Notes: a model not told the origin generated them from the letters alone. A stretch of DNA of 64,000 bases from Mycobacterium intracellulare ATCC 13950 (GCF_000277125.1 NC_016946.1:3286001-3350000), one strand, 5' to 3'. Shown: positions 53,859 through 63,522, counted from the stretch's first letter. Translations and numbers: made by a program.

Positions 53859-54110
53859 CTCAACGTTGTTGCCGACACGATCATGCGCACGATTGAGTTT
53901 GGTGACGATCACTGGTGCGGCGATCGCCCAGGAGCTGACCTGGATCGACTGCGGTGAGACCGGCCAACTGCATGATCATGTCGAACGAGTGCCAATCTGC
54001 CGGTGGTGGGCCATCGACCCGGTTGCGGGTGCGCCTACCCGGCTTCACCTGCGGCAACGACAGGTGCACGATCACGATCTTTCGCCAGCGCACCGACGGA
54101 GGTTGGATTG
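53859..54110 (+). mobile_element. Remnant of an ISL3-family transposase
   Basis: Four plus-strand fragments in shifting frames form the N-terminus of an ISL3-type transposase: LNVVADTIMRTIEF, VTITGAAIAQELTWIDCGET followed by GQLHDHVER, then LPVVGH, then RLRVRLPGFTCGNDRC and TIFRQRT. Together they give the zinc-finger region (CGETG ... DLPVVGH ... TCGNDRC). The catalytic domain and terminal repeats are absent. The fragment sits between the decayed genes and gmd2. Confidence 0.6.
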
Positions 54111-54194
54111 CTCATCGGTCCAACCGTGGCGTACGTTCGGACTGTTCTTTCCTTCGGTACCTTTGGTGGTGCGGGCGATCCCCAGGAGGGTTTA

Positions 54195-55160
54195 TTGCGA
54201 GCGCTTGTCTGCGGCATTTCAGGCCAAGATGGCGCTTATCTGGCGCGCCTGCTGCTCGACAAAGGTTACGAGGTAATCGGCACGTCGCGAGACGCTCAGA
54301 TCGGTGGCTTCCCCAACCTGGTGCGGCTCGGAGTCCGGGATCATGTTCGCCTGGAATCCATGGCGGCCAATGACTTCCGCAGCGTGCTCAACGTACTGCG
54401 GGAAACCGAACCCCAAGAGATTTACAACCTAGCCGGCCAAAGCTCAGTCGGGCTATCGTTTGAACAGCCGGTGGAAACCCTGGACAGCATGGCCGTCGGC
54501 ACGATCAATCTGCTCGAAGCGATACGTTTTCTGGATAAGCCCGTCCGCTTTTACAGCGCCGGCTCCAGTGAATGCTTCGGAGACACCGAAGGCCAGCCGG
54601 CAAATGAGCAAACCCCCTTCCGCCCCCGCAGCCCCTACGCCGTAGCGAAAAGCACAGCACACTGGCTGGTCGCCAACTACCGGGAGGCATACGGGCTGCA
54701 CGCCAGCACCGGCATATTGTTCAACCATGAATCGCCGTTGCGCCCCGAGCGTTTCGTGACCAAGAAGATTGTGGCCGCCGCGGTCCGCATCGCCAAAGGC
54801 GAGCGCTCACGTTTGACGCTGGGCAACATTGCCATCAAACGAGACTGGGGATGGGCACCTGAATATGTCGACGCGATGTGGCGCATGTTGCAACAACCCA
54901 GCGGCTCAGACTTCGTGATCGCCACCGGACAAAGCCACACTCTCGAAGAATTCGCACAGACCGCCTTTAATCACCTCGGTCTTGACTGGCGAGAACATAC
55001 CGATCTTTCCGAGGCGCTTAGGCGCCCTTCTGATCTCACCGGAGGGCTCGGCGATGCGTCCCGAGCACGAGACGTGCTCGGCTGGTCGCCGACCTACCGA
55101 ATGCACGACGTCGTCAAAGCCATGGTTGAGGCCGAACACACGGGAGTCCAGCCCCTATGA
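54195..55160 (+). CDS. gmd: GDP-mannose 4,6-dehydratase, second copy
   Basis: A 321-residue SDR enzyme of the Gmd group, clearly different from the copy at 43025-44047. Motifs: ALVCGISGQDGAYLARLLLD, IYNLAGQSSVGLSFEQP, FYSAGSSECFG, the YAVAKSTAHW Tyr-x3-Lys pair and GNIAIKRDWGWAPEYVDAMW. TTG 54195 is chosen because AGGAGG lies 6 bases upstream; a longer frame from 54003 would run back into the transposase remnant. It is coupled (ATGA) to a GT4 gene. Some enzymes of this group also reduce the 4-keto product to GDP-D-rhamnose, which would fit a D-rhamnose unit here (inference). Confidence 0.9.
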   Translation: MRALVCGISGQDGAYLARLLLDKGYEVIGTSRDAQIGGFPNLVRLGVRDHVRLESMAANDFRSVLNVLRETEPQEIYNLAGQSSVGLSFEQPVETLDSMAVGTINLLEAIRFLDKPVRFYSAGSSECFGDTEGQPANEQTPFRPRSPYAVAKSTAHWLVANYREAYGLHASTGILFNHESPLRPERFVTKKIVAAAVRIAKGERSRLTLGNIAIKRDWGWAPEYVDAMWRMLQQPSGSDFVIATGQSHTLEEFAQTAFNHLGLDWREHTDLSEALRRPSDLTGGLGDASRARDVLGWSPTYRMHDVVKAMVEAEHTGVQPL

Positions 55161-56242
55161 AAGTCGCATTCGACCATCACATCTTCGCTTACCAGCGATA
55201 CGGTGTTGTTTCACGCTATTTCGTCGAACTGGCAAGCCGCCTTCCCGCGCACGGCGTGGAGGCATCGGTCATCGCCCCACTGCACATCAACAACTACCTG
55301 GCGAACGACTCCGCCCGCGGCCTCACGCGGGGCAAGTACGTGCGCTCCGAATTCGCAGGCATCCCCCTTGCGCTCGGACTGACAAACCGGTTGGCTGCGC
55401 CCCTAGCATGGAGGGGAGCCAATCCCGACATCGTGCACGAAACCTATTTCTCCGCCAAACCATTGGGTAAGGCACGGCGCCGCGTCGTCACGGTCTACGA
55501 CATGATCCACGAGCTCTTCATGCCTAACGCCAAACTTGCGATCGCCGCCAAGCGCGCGGCGGTCAAACGCGCCGACCACATCATCTGCATCTCCGAGAAC
55601 ACCAGGCAAGACCTGGTACGTCTTCACGATATCGACCCAGCGCGCACCAGTGTCGTGCACCTTGGCTATTCGCTGACTGCCGAAGCTGACTCGGCACAGG
55701 ACGGTTTACGCGGACAAAGACCGACGCTCTTGTACGTCGGACTGCGAGGGGGATATAAGAATTTCAGCACGTTGCTGCAGGCGTATAGCAGCTCTCCGGT
55801 ACTGCGGGAATTCGAATTGATAGCCTTCGGCGGACCCCCGTTGCGCCGCGACGAGCAGGAAGAAATCAATCGGCTGGGGATCGGCGACCAGGTGCGTTTC
55901 GAGTCAGGCACCGACCGCGAACTCGCGGCACATTACCAGGCGGCCGCCGCGTTCATCTGCCCCTCAAAATACGAAGGATTCGGGATTCCACCCCTCGAAG
56001 CCATGAGCCACGGGTGCCCGGTTGTGTGCAGCAACGCAGGATCGATCCCCGAAGTAGTCGCAGACGCAGGCGCATATTTCGATCCCAATAGCCCCGAGGA
56101 ATTACGCACTACTCTTGAGCGCGTCGCAACCGACGAGGCCCTGCAAGCAGACCTGCGAGCGCGTGGATATGAACGCCTCGCCGCCTTCTCCTGGGACAAG
56201 TGCGCCGCAGACACGGCACGAATCTATCGCGAAATCGTCTGA
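55157..56242 (+). CDS. Family 4 glycosyltransferase
   Basis: A 361-residue GT-B enzyme of the GT1_WbaZ/MtfA-like GT4 type. FDHHIFAYQRYGVVSRYFVEL is the glycine-poor start of this group; HIICISENTRQDLVR, LLYVGLRGGYKNFSTLL and the donor site FICPSKYEGFGIPPLEAMSH with PVVCSN are present. Homologues such as MtfA transfer mannose or D-rhamnose from GDP donors. With gmd2 directly upstream and overlapping (ATGA), it likely transfers the GDP-sugar made by that gene. Confidence 0.88.
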   Translation: MKVAFDHHIFAYQRYGVVSRYFVELASRLPAHGVEASVIAPLHINNYLANDSARGLTRGKYVRSEFAGIPLALGLTNRLAAPLAWRGANPDIVHETYFSAKPLGKARRRVVTVYDMIHELFMPNAKLAIAAKRAAVKRADHIICISENTRQDLVRLHDIDPARTSVVHLGYSLTAEADSAQDGLRGQRPTLLYVGLRGGYKNFSTLLQAYSSSPVLREFELIAFGGPPLRRDEQEEINRLGIGDQVRFESGTDRELAAHYQAAAAFICPSKYEGFGIPPLEAMSHGCPVVCSNAGSIPEVVADAGAYFDPNSPEELRTTLERVATDEALQADLRARGYERLAAFSWDKCAADTARIYREIV

Positions 56243-56500
56243 CTGAAGAGCCGTGCGACACCCGATGCCTGGGCAACCTGTTGACTTGGCCCATTCTCCG
56301 CGGTCAACCACTTCCGAGCACCATCAGTAATCGGCGCCGCCGTCGCGGACAGTGTCGACGACACAGGGGCGACATCGCTCACGCGGTAAGCTGCCCGCTG
56401 ATTTCACAGTCTTCTTCACGCTGGAGATGCGCTGATTAGCTAGTCTCAGCACAACGACCAGACCGATTCGAAGTCAAGGAACACAAGGCTGGGACCCACA
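56243..56500. other. Intergenic region before the core glycosyltransferase block
   Basis: These 258 bases mark the boundary between the variable cassette and the core GPL glycosylation genes. No gene is evident. A TAGTCT hexamer near 56440 could be a -10 element for the following GT1 gene, but no matching -35 was found at normal spacing. GGGA lies 7 bases before the next ATG. Confidence 0.4.
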
Positions 56501-57757
56501 ATGAAGTTTGCCCTGGCGAGTTACGGAACTCGCGGCGACATCGAGCCTTCCGCCGCCGTGGGCCGCGAACTGGTGCGCCGAGGGCACGACGTACGACTGG
56601 CCGTCCCCCCGGAACTGGTTGCCTTCGTCGAATCGACCGGGCTGGTAGCCGTTCCTTACGGCCCCAAAGTGCAGGAGTTCCTCGACGAGGAATTCCTGCG
56701 GAACATGTGGGCGGATTTCTTCCGCAATCCGATCAGGCAGCTGCCCAAAGTTTGGGACCCGATCATCAAGTATTGGCCGGACGTGAGCACGACGCTGAAG
56801 TCGCTCGCGGATGGGGCCGACTTGCTCACCACCGGCCTGAATTTCGAGCAGGCCGCCGCCAATGTGGCTGAGTACTACGACATTCCGTTGGCCTCGTTGC
56901 ATCACTTCCCCATGCGCGCCAACGGCCGCCTGGTGCCCAGCATGCCGGCCCCTTTGGTCCGCTCGACGATGACGGCGATCGAGTGGCTGTTTTGGCGCTC
57001 GACGAAGAAGGTCGACAACGCGCAGCGCCAAGAACTCGGACTGCCCAAGGCGACACATCGTTCGCAGCGACGAATCGCCGACCACGGTTGGCTGGAAATC
57101 CAAACCTACGACGACGTGTTTTTTCCCGGCCTGGCCGCCGAATGGGCGAAATGGGGTAGCCGCCGTCCGTTCGTCGGCGCACTCACCATGGAGTTGGCGA
57201 CCGACGCCGACGACGATGTCGCCTCGTGGATCGCCTCGGGAACACCACCCATCTGCTTCGGGTCCGGGAGCATACCGGTCGAATCCCCCACCGCCACCGT
57301 CGAAATGATCGGGGCGGCCTGCGCACAGCTGGGCGAGCGGGCGCTCATTTGCTTCGGCGGCACAGATTTCAGCGACGTGCCGCAATTCGACCACGTCAAA
57401 GTCGTCGGCCCGGTCAACTACTCGTCCATCTTCCCCGCCTGCCGTGCCGTCGTTCATCACGGTGGTTCGGGCACCACGGCCGCGAGCCTGCGCGCGGGAA
57501 TCCCCACCTTGGCCCTGTGGAGTTCGGCCGATCAGCCGTATTGGGCGGCCCAGATCAAACGCTTGAAAGTAGGTGCCGCCCGACGCTTTTCGGCCACCAC
57601 CCCGCGCTCGCTGGTGGCGGACCTGCGTACCATCCTCGCCCCGGACTACGCGACCAGAGCCCGGGAACTCTCCGCCCGGATGAGCAAGCCCGCCGAGAGC
57701 ATCGGGACCACCGCCGACCTCTTGGAGGAGGCCGTCCGCCGGAAAGTGGTTGGCTGA
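56501..57757 (+). CDS. GPL family 1 glycosyltransferase (GtfA/RtfA/GtfB type), copy 1
   Basis: A 418-residue GT-B enzyme of family 1. It starts MKFALASYGTRGDIEPSAAV, the hallmark of GPL glycosyltransferases, and carries PICFGSGSIP, ALICFGG and the donor site VVHHGGSGTTAASLRAGIP. These enzymes add 6-deoxytalose or rhamnose to allo-Thr, alaninol or the growing sugar chain. It is the only GT1 copy here on the plus strand and is the first gene after the variable cassette, the position of gtfB in M. avium complex loci, so it may extend the chain beyond rhamnose. Convergent with an SDR gene 7 bases away. Confidence 0.88.
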   Translation: MKFALASYGTRGDIEPSAAVGRELVRRGHDVRLAVPPELVAFVESTGLVAVPYGPKVQEFLDEEFLRNMWADFFRNPIRQLPKVWDPIIKYWPDVSTTLKSLADGADLLTTGLNFEQAAANVAEYYDIPLASLHHFPMRANGRLVPSMPAPLVRSTMTAIEWLFWRSTKKVDNAQRQELGLPKATHRSQRRIADHGWLEIQTYDDVFFPGLAAEWAKWGSRRPFVGALTMELATDADDDVASWIASGTPPICFGSGSIPVESPTATVEMIGAACAQLGERALICFGGTDFSDVPQFDHVKVVGPVNYSSIFPACRAVVHHGGSGTTAASLRAGIPTLALWSSADQPYWAAQIKRLKVGAARRFSATTPRSLVADLRTILAPDYATRARELSARMSKPAESIGTTADLLEEAVRRKVVG

Positions 57758-57764
57758 GGCCGCC

Positions 57765-58544
57765 TTATCGCCGCCCGGCGGGGGTAGAATTTATCCGACT
57801 GGCGACCGCCTTGAGCGAATCGGGCAGGAAACGCAGGGCCACACCCACGGTCTTGGTGGTCAGAGATCCGCCGACGACCTTGCGGTCGCCGCGCATCATC
57901 GCCTCGAAACCCTGCCTGGCAACCTCGGCCGGGTCATCCTTCGGCTTTTGCCCCGCACGCGTCTCGTCCATACCCGCGCGGTTGAAGAAGTTGGTCTCGA
58001 TGGTGCCGGGCAACAGGGAGGTGATAGTGATTCCGGTATCACGCAATTCGTCCTGCAAGGCCCCGGCGAAGGACTGAACGAACGACTTGGAGGCGTGATA
58101 AACCGCCTCGAAAGGCCCGGGCGCCATCGACGCCAGCGACGACGTGAGCAGCACCCTCCCCGCGCCGCTCCGGGTCATGTTGCGCAGCACCAGCTTGGCC
58201 AGGTGCACGGTCGAGCGCACGTTGAGGTCGATGATGGACATATCGTGCGCCAGGTCGCCCTCGACGAAACTTCCCCCGCCGCCGATGCCGGCGTTCAGCG
58301 CGGCCGCATCGATCGGACGATCACCCTCTGTGGCCTGCCGATAGAGCTTTTCGACGCCTTCCGGGGTGCGTAGGTCCACCTGTACCGGCCGGACATCGAC
58401 GCCCCACCGCGACAACGTGGTGGACGCTGGGTAGATCCCGTCGTTTTCGGCCGCCACCACCAGGTCATATCCCCGCTCGGCAAACAGCTCCGCTAGCTCG
58501 AGACCAATTCCACTGGACGCGCCGGTGATCAATGCTAATGCCAT
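57765..58544 (-). CDS. Short-chain dehydrogenase/reductase
   Basis: A 259-residue classical SDR: TGASSGIG cofactor motif, NAGIGGGGSF, LTSSLASMAP with the catalytic Ser and the YHASK Tyr-x3-Lys pair. The C-terminal part is basic and Pro/Gly-rich. The substrate is unknown. It lies among GPL methyltransferase and glycosyltransferase genes on the same strand, so a role in lipid or sugar reduction is possible, but its sequence resembles general lipid-type SDRs rather than nucleotide-sugar enzymes. Confidence 0.8.
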   Translation of the reverse strand: MALALITGASSGIGLELAELFAERGYDLVVAAENDGIYPASTTLSRWGVDVRPVQVDLRTPEGVEKLYRQATEGDRPIDAAALNAGIGGGGSFVEGDLAHDMSIIDLNVRSTVHLAKLVLRNMTRSGAGRVLLTSSLASMAPGPFEAVYHASKSFVQSFAGALQDELRDTGITITSLLPGTIETNFFNRAGMDETRAGQKPKDDPAEVARQGFEAMMRGDRKVVGGSLTTKTVGVALRFLPDSLKAVASRINSTPAGRR

Positions 58545-58640
58545 AGCAGAGGCCTACCCGTGTGAAAGAACGTGAAACCAGATCGCGCGGGCAACTCGAG
58601 GTTCGGCGCGCTAAAACCCTTGGGAGAAGGCCTGGTTCGC

Positions 58641-59525
58641 CTAGCGTGCAGGCTTGATGAGCAGGCCCTGGCCCGTGGGCAATGTGCAGATTTTCACACC
58701 CAGCTCGCCGGCAACCTCGTCCATGGCGGCGCGCTGCTCGTCGCGTCCCCGGTTGGCGTAGTCATCCAGCAGCACGAACGCACCCGGGGTGAGCCGCGGC
58801 CAAAAGAACCGGAGCGCAGCGACTTCGGGGGGAGCGCAGTTCATGTCGATGTGCAGATACGCCACCGACGGCGCATCGACCTGCTCCAGTGTCTCGGGAA
58901 CCGCGCCGACGATGATGCGCTGGTTTTTCCATTGCGCGAAATTGGCGCGGACGCTGTCAACGCCGTTCACGTACATCCCGTTGCGCAGATGCCCTTTGCT
59001 AGTCTCCAGCGCCCCGGCCCGCCGTTCGTTCTCGGTGACGAACCGCGGATCGAGACCGGCGAAGGTGTCAAGCAAATAGAACGTCTTGCCCAGCCGATCC
59101 CAGTCGAGGTACTCCATGATGGCGCTGCTCAAGAACCCGTAACTGACGCCGCACTCGACGAAATCGCCCTCGAGCTTGCTGGCGCTGGCCGCCGCCCACA
59201 GCCCCACGTGCACGCGCCATTGCCACTGGTACCAATCCTCGTTGCCCAGGGAGCGGGCGCCACGCTGGTAAGCGCGCTGGAATTCGGGATCATCCAGAAA
59301 TGCGTGAAAGTTGTTGAACGTGATCAACGCGTCGTTGGCGTAGACGTCGGGCAACAGTGCGCGCGCGAGCCAGTATTCGGTGCGCACCCACCACATCCGC
59401 AGGCGGGTGCCGGTTGTCAGCCCTGGTGCCACGGCGGCAACCATAGCATCGGCACGTACCCCGTCCGGTGCAAACGGAATCGGTTCATCATGATCGTGTT
59501 CCGCCCATCCCGCACCAAAGGGCAA
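58641..59525 (-). CDS. Divergent TylF-like methyltransferase
   Basis: A 294-residue protein with a TylF/macrocin O-methyltransferase-like core: GDFVECGVSYGFLSSAIMEY (SAM site), FYLLDTFAGLDPRF, VAYLHIDMNCAPPEVAALRF and FVLLDDYANRGRDEQ. The N-terminal 100 residues differ from the other TylF copies here and include a hydrophobic stretch near residues 25-60 (AMVAAVAPGL, MWWVRTEYWLARALL). It probably O-methylates a GPL sugar. It lies 34 bases downstream of the next TylF gene on the same strand and is likely co-transcribed. Confidence 0.8.
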   Translation of the reverse strand: MPFGAGWAEHDHDEPIPFAPDGVRADAMVAAVAPGLTTGTRLRMWWVRTEYWLARALLPDVYANDALITFNNFHAFLDDPEFQRAYQRGARSLGNEDWYQWQWRVHVGLWAAASASKLEGDFVECGVSYGFLSSAIMEYLDWDRLGKTFYLLDTFAGLDPRFVTENERRAGALETSKGHLRNGMYVNGVDSVRANFAQWKNQRIIVGAVPETLEQVDAPSVAYLHIDMNCAPPEVAALRFFWPRLTPGAFVLLDDYANRGRDEQRAAMDEVAGELGVKICTLPTGQGLLIKPAR

Positions 59526-59559
59526 ATCGTCTCGTACACCTAGAGTTTCAGCGATCTCT

Positions 59560-60366
59560 TTAGGACTTACGCCATAGCACGCCGGTGCCGTCGATCTCGA
59601 CGATCTCGTCGGTCACGCCGTGCTTGTCGCGGTAGTCCGTCACCGCCTGCGCGCACGCCTTGATCGCGTGGTAGTCGTCGACGATGCAAAAGCCACCGGG
59701 CGACAGCCGCGGGTAGAGCGCGTCGAGCGCCTGAATCGTCGACTCGTAAAGGTCGCCGTCAAGCCGCAACACCGAAATCCGGTCGATCGGGGCGTCCTGC
59801 AGGGTGTCCTTGAACCAGCCCGGAAGAAAACGCACCTGGTCATCCAGCAACCCGTAGCGCTCGAAATTGGCCTTGACGTGCTCTTGCGGCACACCCAGGA
59901 TGCGCGCGTGGCGATGCAGCCGGATTCCTTTATCCGCCTTGTAATTGACGGTGTCGGGTGGCGGCACTCCGGCGAACGAATCGCACAACCACACGGTTCG
60001 CTTCTCGTCTCCATAGGCGGCCAATACGGCGCGCATCAAGATCGAGGCGCCGCCGCGCCACACACCGCACTCGACCAGATCGCCCGGCACGTCGTCTTCC
60101 AGAACCGTCTCGACGCAGTGCTGCAGGCTGGTCAACCGCTGCATGCCGATCATCGTCAAGGCATCCGCCGGCCAATCCAGGCCCAAGTCGCGGGCATCCT
60201 TGTTGAATGGCCGCTTGCGCACCAGCAGCAAGTTACGGGTACTGAAGAGGGGACGTCCCAAGCGGTACAACCCCACCGGCACCAACTCGTCGCTGCCATA
60301 CCTGGTGAGGTCACGCCGGAGCAGATCGAGGTATGCAAACCGCGTGTCGTGATCAGTCACCGCCAT
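59560..60366 (-). CDS. TylF-type sugar O-methyltransferase
   Basis: A 268-residue macrocin-O-methyltransferase-type enzyme, the family of the GPL rhamnosyl methyltransferases (Rmt/Mtf). Motifs: GDLVECGVWRGGASILMRAV (SAM site), VWLCDSFAGVPPPD, GWFKDTLQDAP, LRLDGDLYESTIQALDAL and CIVDDYHAIKACAQAV, with the acidic metal ligands of the family. It is closely related to the partial copy at the right edge. It probably 3- or 4-O-methylates rhamnose. It lies downstream of a GT1 gene on the same strand. Confidence 0.88.
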   Translation of the reverse strand: MAVTDHDTRFAYLDLLRRDLTRYGSDELVPVGLYRLGRPLFSTRNLLLVRKRPFNKDARDLGLDWPADALTMIGMQRLTSLQHCVETVLEDDVPGDLVECGVWRGGASILMRAVLAAYGDEKRTVWLCDSFAGVPPPDTVNYKADKGIRLHRHARILGVPQEHVKANFERYGLLDDQVRFLPGWFKDTLQDAPIDRISVLRLDGDLYESTIQALDALYPRLSPGGFCIVDDYHAIKACAQAVTDYRDKHGVTDEIVEIDGTGVLWRKS

Positions 60367-60461
60367 AACTGCCCCTAACTCCGCGTGCCAGTAATACCGG
60401 TAGAGAGCCTAGACGCCCCTCCACGCCATCAATACGTTTCGCTGTATCCGTCACCAGTTGC

Positions 60462-61748
60462 TCAGCGACTTCGCTCGGTGGATACCCCGCGAACACAGCG
60501 CCCCGAACGAGCGAATTCTTCCAACAGATCGACGGCGCGCCCTGCGCTCTCGGCGGGTTTACTCATCCGGGTCGCCAGCTCACGGGCGCGGGTGGTGTAC
60601 TCCGGGGCAAGGATCGTCCGCAGATCGGCAATCAGAGTTTCAGGGGTGGCGCTCGAGAACCGTCGGGATGTGCCTACCTTCAGTTGCTTGACACGCGACC
60701 CCCACATCGGCTGGTCGCCGGCCGTCCAGAGGATCAGCGAAGGGATCCCCGCGCGCAGACCGGCGGCCGTGGTCCCCGAGCCGCCGTGATGAACGACCGC
60801 GCGACAGGCGGGGAAGATTTTCGTGTAGTTGACCACGCCGACGACCTTGACGTGTTCCAACTGGGGGACGTCGCTGAAGTCGCTCCAGCCGGAGCAGATC
60901 AACGCCCGCTCCCCCAACTCCGCGCAGGCGGCGCCGATCATTCTCACCGTGTCGGCGGGTGATTCGGCGACCGGCATGCTGCCGAAACCGAAGCAGATCG
61001 GAGGCGTGCCCTGGGCGATCCACGCCAACACCTCGTCATCGCAATCGGTCGTCAGTTCCATGGTCAACGAGCCCACAAACGGCCGCTGACCACCCCACTT
61101 CGCCCATTCGTCGGCCAGCCCGGGGAAGCACACGTCGTCGTAGGCCTGGATTTCCAGCGAACCCCGCTCGGCGATCCGCCGCGGCGAGGCCACCGTTGCA
61201 GTGGGAAGGCCGAGCTCGCGCCGCTGACGATCCTCGGCCTTCTTGTTCATCCGCCAGCACATCCAGTCGTACACGGCCATTCCGGTGCGGACCATGGGCG
61301 CGGGCACCCCCGGTACGACCCTGCCGTTGGGCCGCATCGGGATGTAGTGCAGTGTGGCCATCGGAATGCCGTAATAGTCGGCGACGTTGATCGCCAAATC
61401 CTGGTAAAGCTGCCCGGTGAACAGCAAATCGGCTCCGGCACCCACCGACATCAGCGCCGCGCTCATTTCCTGCCAGTTTTTCAGTACCGGTTCCCAGGCT
61501 TCCCGTATCAACTTGACCGGGCCCCGGATGAAGTTCTTGAAGAAGTCGCGGATGAACTCGTCGCTCCAAAAGTCATGCATGTCCGGCCCGTACGGAATCG
61601 CCGGCACACCGGCCTCCTCGGCCAGATCGACAAGATTGGGCGGCACGGCCATGCGTACCGAGTGGCCTCTGCGCATCAGTTCACGACCGATGGTGAGGCA
61701 AGGCTCGATATCGCCACGCGTTCCATAACTTGCCACAGCAAATTTCAT
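60462..61748 (-). CDS. GPL family 1 glycosyltransferase, copy 2
   Basis: A 428-residue paralogue of the GT1 at 56501. It starts MKFAVASYGTRGDIEPCLT and carries PICFGFGSMPVAESPADT and the donor site VVHHGGSGTTAAGLRAGIP. It ends with a short Arg/Ser tail not shared by the others. There is no clear ribosome binding site before the ATG; a TAAAGT hexamer ends 4 bases upstream. It probably transfers 6-deoxytalose or rhamnose in the GPL core. Confidence 0.88.
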   Translation of the reverse strand: MKFAVASYGTRGDIEPCLTIGRELMRRGHSVRMAVPPNLVDLAEEAGVPAIPYGPDMHDFWSDEFIRDFFKNFIRGPVKLIREAWEPVLKNWQEMSAALMSVGAGADLLFTGQLYQDLAINVADYYGIPMATLHYIPMRPNGRVVPGVPAPMVRTGMAVYDWMCWRMNKKAEDRQRRELGLPTATVASPRRIAERGSLEIQAYDDVCFPGLADEWAKWGGQRPFVGSLTMELTTDCDDEVLAWIAQGTPPICFGFGSMPVAESPADTVRMIGAACAELGERALICSGWSDFSDVPQLEHVKVVGVVNYTKIFPACRAVVHHGGSGTTAAGLRAGIPSLILWTAGDQPMWGSRVKQLKVGTSRRFSSATPETLIADLRTILAPEYTTRARELATRMSKPAESAGRAVDLLEEFARSGRCVRGVSTERSR

Positions 61749-62161
61749 CGCGACTTTACCTTAGTCAATCTCCGACGGCGCGGGCAACTTTGACTGCGGC
61801 GTTTCCGCTCGGTAATCTACGGCCCGCCATTTACCCTGGGGCGCAGTCGGCGTCATTGGTTGTCGTTGTTCCGCAACGGATTTGGCACCCCGCGGCCACA
61901 CGGGATGGTAACGGCGCACCGGAGTAGCCGAGTGCGACAAAGCCAACCTCATCGGCCTTTCCCCCCGACCGTAGAACTATGACGACCCGTGGGCAGTGTG
62001 GCTGAAGCCCAGGTGTCGTCGCCTGATCTTTCCGTAGTCTGCCAGACTATCGACATCGTGTCCGCGAAAACGGGAAGTCGACCCGGATCCATCCGCGCAC
62101 CGAAACCGATAGCAAAATCGACTATTCCCCCAGTACAACGGTCCTGAACCTGTTTGCTGCG
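61749..62161. other. Intergenic gap between two GT1 paralogues
   Basis: These 413 bases hold no convincing gene on either strand. The composition is less coding-like than the neighbours and no IS motif or long inverted repeat was noticed. It presumably carries the promoter for the minus-strand gene at 60462-61748. Confidence 0.4.
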
Positions 62162-63430
62162 TCAGGCGCGACTCCGCGAGCTGGCAAACTTTTCCACCAC
62201 ATCGGCGGCCTTGACGACGCTGTCCGCCGGCTTGGTCATCCGGGCGGCGATCTCGCGAGCGCGCCGTGCGTAATCCGGGGCGAGGATCCGGCTCAGATCC
62301 TCCACCAATGTTTTGCGATCGGTGGCCGAAAACCGCCGCGTGGTACCAACTTTCAGCCGCTTGAGCTGAGCTCCCCAGATGGTTTGATTGGCATCCATCG
62401 ACAGAATCAGCGTCGGCACCCCGGCGCGCAGGCTGGCGGCCGTGGTTCCCGACCCGCCGTGGTGAACGACCGCGCGGCAGGCGGGAAAGATCGTCGCGTA
62501 ATTCACCGGCCCCACCACCTTGACGTGATCGGCGAGCGGGACGCCGCTGAAGTCGCTCCTCCCGGCGCAGATCAACGCTCGCTCGCCGAGCTGCGTGCAG
62601 GCGGAGCTGATCATGTCGACGGTATCGGCCGGAGATTCCACCGGCATGCTGCCGAAGCCAAAGCAAATCGGCGGTGTCCCCGCGTGAATCCAGGACATCA
62701 CGTCATCGTCGGCCTCGGTGGTCAACTCCATCGTCAACGTTCCGACGAAGGGTCGCAGGCCGTCCCATTTCGCCCATTCATCGGCCAGCCCGGGGAAGCA
62801 GGCCTCGTCATAGGCCTGGACTTCCAGCGATCCGCGCTCGGCGATCCGCCGCGGTGACGGCGCAGTCGCCTTCGGCAGCCCGAGTTGCCGGCGCTGGGTG
62901 TCCTCGACCTTCTTGTTCAGGCGCCAGCAGTACCAGTCGAACGCCGTCATCGCCGAGCGCGCCAACGGCGGCGGCAGGATCGAAACGACCTGGCCATTGG
63001 GCCGCATGGGGACGTGATGCAAGGTGGCCAGGGGAAGGTCGTAAAACTCCGCCACGTTGGCGGCGGTCTCCTGGTAGCTCTGGCCGGCGAACAGCAGGTC
63101 GGCGCCGTCCGCGAGCGACATCAGCGTCGTGTTCATCTGCGCCCAGCACTGGTCGCTGAGATCCCACATCTCGCGCCACATGCCGCGCATCTCCTGGATC
63201 TTCCAGAATCCGCGGAAGAACGAGGTCCAGAAGTTGCGGTAGACGTCCAGCCAGGTCTGCGAGTCCAGCCCGTAAGGGACCGCGGTCAGCCCTGCCGCTT
63301 CGGTGAAGCTCACCGAGTCGGGCGGGACGGCCATGACCATGTCATGGCCCCTGCGCTGCAGTTCGCGGGCGACCACCACGGAGGGCTCGATGTCGCCGCG
63401 CGTTCCGTAGCTGGCCAGCACACATTTCAT
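62162..63430 (-). CDS. GPL family 1 glycosyltransferase, copy 3
   Basis: A 422-residue GT1 of the same family. It starts MKCVLASYGTRGDIEPSVVV and carries PICFGFGSMPVESPADTVDM, ALICAGRSDFSGVP and VVHHGGSGTTAASLRAGVP. ATG 63430 is chosen because all paralogues start at this residue; an upstream frame from 63472 would add 14 atypical residues. It lies 92 bases after a TylF-type methyltransferase gene, the same pairing as at 59560-61748 but in the opposite order on the strand. Confidence 0.88.
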   Translation of the reverse strand: MKCVLASYGTRGDIEPSVVVARELQRRGHDMVMAVPPDSVSFTEAAGLTAVPYGLDSQTWLDVYRNFWTSFFRGFWKIQEMRGMWREMWDLSDQCWAQMNTTLMSLADGADLLFAGQSYQETAANVAEFYDLPLATLHHVPMRPNGQVVSILPPPLARSAMTAFDWYCWRLNKKVEDTQRRQLGLPKATAPSPRRIAERGSLEVQAYDEACFPGLADEWAKWDGLRPFVGTLTMELTTEADDDVMSWIHAGTPPICFGFGSMPVESPADTVDMISSACTQLGERALICAGRSDFSGVPLADHVKVVGPVNYATIFPACRAVVHHGGSGTTAASLRAGVPTLILSMDANQTIWGAQLKRLKVGTTRRFSATDRKTLVEDLSRILAPDYARRAREIAARMTKPADSVVKAADVVEKFASSRSRA

Positions 63431-63522
63431 CGCGGATCCAAGCCCTTCGGTTGCGCCATCACACAGATGCACCGATCACTTTAGATAGCGCCGAATCCCC
63501 ACTGCACCGGTTTGCGCGATCG

